DNA of 64,000 nucleotides, taken from Flectonema sp. DT1601. Lineage: Eukaryota; Euglenozoa; Diplonemea; Diplonemida; Diplonemidae. Of the stretch, positions 63,633-64,000 are shown one piece after another. The translations under genes and the position numbers were made by a program. Location of the stretch: assembly GCA_964019425.1 (NCBI GenBank), contig OZ025803.1:1-64000 (forward strand). Reading direction: 5' to 3'. The notes below the pieces were generated by a model. That model saw nothing but the letters and a program-made list of their open reading frames with translations. It did not search any database and was not told where the DNA came from. Position 1 is the first letter of the stretch. Each line of letters starts with the position of its first letter.

Positions 63633-64000
63633 TTGAGAGGGATGGTTGTTTTATAAATATAAACACAACCAGAACTGAATCATGAATACCTGTTTCAGAG
63701 AGGAATATTTAAATCATTTTTAATAACGTGTCGTATCGTTATTAGATACTCAAATAAGGCACAGTGAGTTATTCTCTTGAATAGAATTTATCACAAAAAA
63801 AAAAAAGAAAGAGAGAAAAAAAAACCATCAGTACAGCAGGCAAACTGTTAATTAGCGAACCGGAGATATTCTTTTCTTTTTTTTTTTTTTTTTTTTTTTT
63901 AAATTTGACACAAATCAAAGCAGTGTAAAATGGTACGAGAAGGGAAAAGGGAAAAAGGGGGGTTAAGCAAAAAGAAATCTGCCTTAGATTCCAGCTTTGG
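63633..64000. other. Right-edge spacer
   Basis: No gene recognised before the window ends. It holds A runs near 63795-63822 and a T run at about 63877-63900, which on the minus strand would be an A tract. Confidence 0.6.

Noticed and set aside
11131-64000. LTR elements, endogenous viruses, Polintons or toxin genes
   Set aside because: No long terminal repeats, reverse transcriptase, integrase, capsid or envelope-like frame was recognised anywhere in the window.
11131-64000. tRNA, rRNA or spliced-leader genes
   Set aside because: Scanning by eye gave no cloverleaf with both internal promoter boxes and no recognisable rRNA or leader sequence; a covariance search would be needed to exclude them.

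Overview
The window is nuclear DNA of a single-celled eukaryote. Three things suggest a euglenozoan, and among these a diplonemid fits best. All 15 intact protein genes from 15.3 to 63.6 kb are coded on the minus strand, one after another. Most starts lie a short way behind a pyrimidine-rich tract ending in AG, as expected for spliced-leader addition to polycistronic RNA. One glycosyltransferase domain resembles the GT31/GT67 superfamily enzymes of kinetoplastids. Short cis-introns with GTATGT donors in the ribosomal protein and glycosyltransferase genes argue against a typical kinetoplastid, where cis-introns are very rare. No spliced-leader gene, tRNA or rRNA was seen, so the assignment is an inference.

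Layout. 1-11130 is an almost perfect satellite of the octamer GGGTTTGC. 11.1-15.3 kb has no gene but holds a decayed DNA transposon with inverted ends. 15.3-17.9 kb is a receptor-like multi-pass membrane protein. 18.2-19.7 kb is a damaged or unusually split gene with a papain-like Cys/His pair. 21.8-23.6 kb and 30.1-31.3 kb are two exostosin-type (GT47) glycosyltransferases; the first carries a long heptad repeat. 33.6-35.8 kb and 42.9-45.2 kb are two near-identical copies of a gene which, once an 84-nt intron is recognised, joins a GT8-like domain to a GT31/GT67-like domain. The spaces at 23.7-30 kb and 36-42.8 kb are mosaics of short decayed repeats.

45.5-63.6 kb is a compact housekeeping array: a Bmt5-like rRNA methyltransferase, the splicing factors ESS2 and RED/IK, a metallophosphoesterase, three copies of ribosomal protein eL36 (two introns each) around a large type I surface protein, a coiled-coil protein, an unknown basic protein and a membrane-anchored SET-like protein.

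Two themes stand out. The first half is a surface-glycan and surface-receptor neighbourhood shaped by duplication and patchy gene conversion. The intergenic DNA records several modes of repeat spread: satellite expansion, TIR transposition with internal deletion, and insertions flanked by 23-24 bp direct repeats that look like target-primed retroposition.
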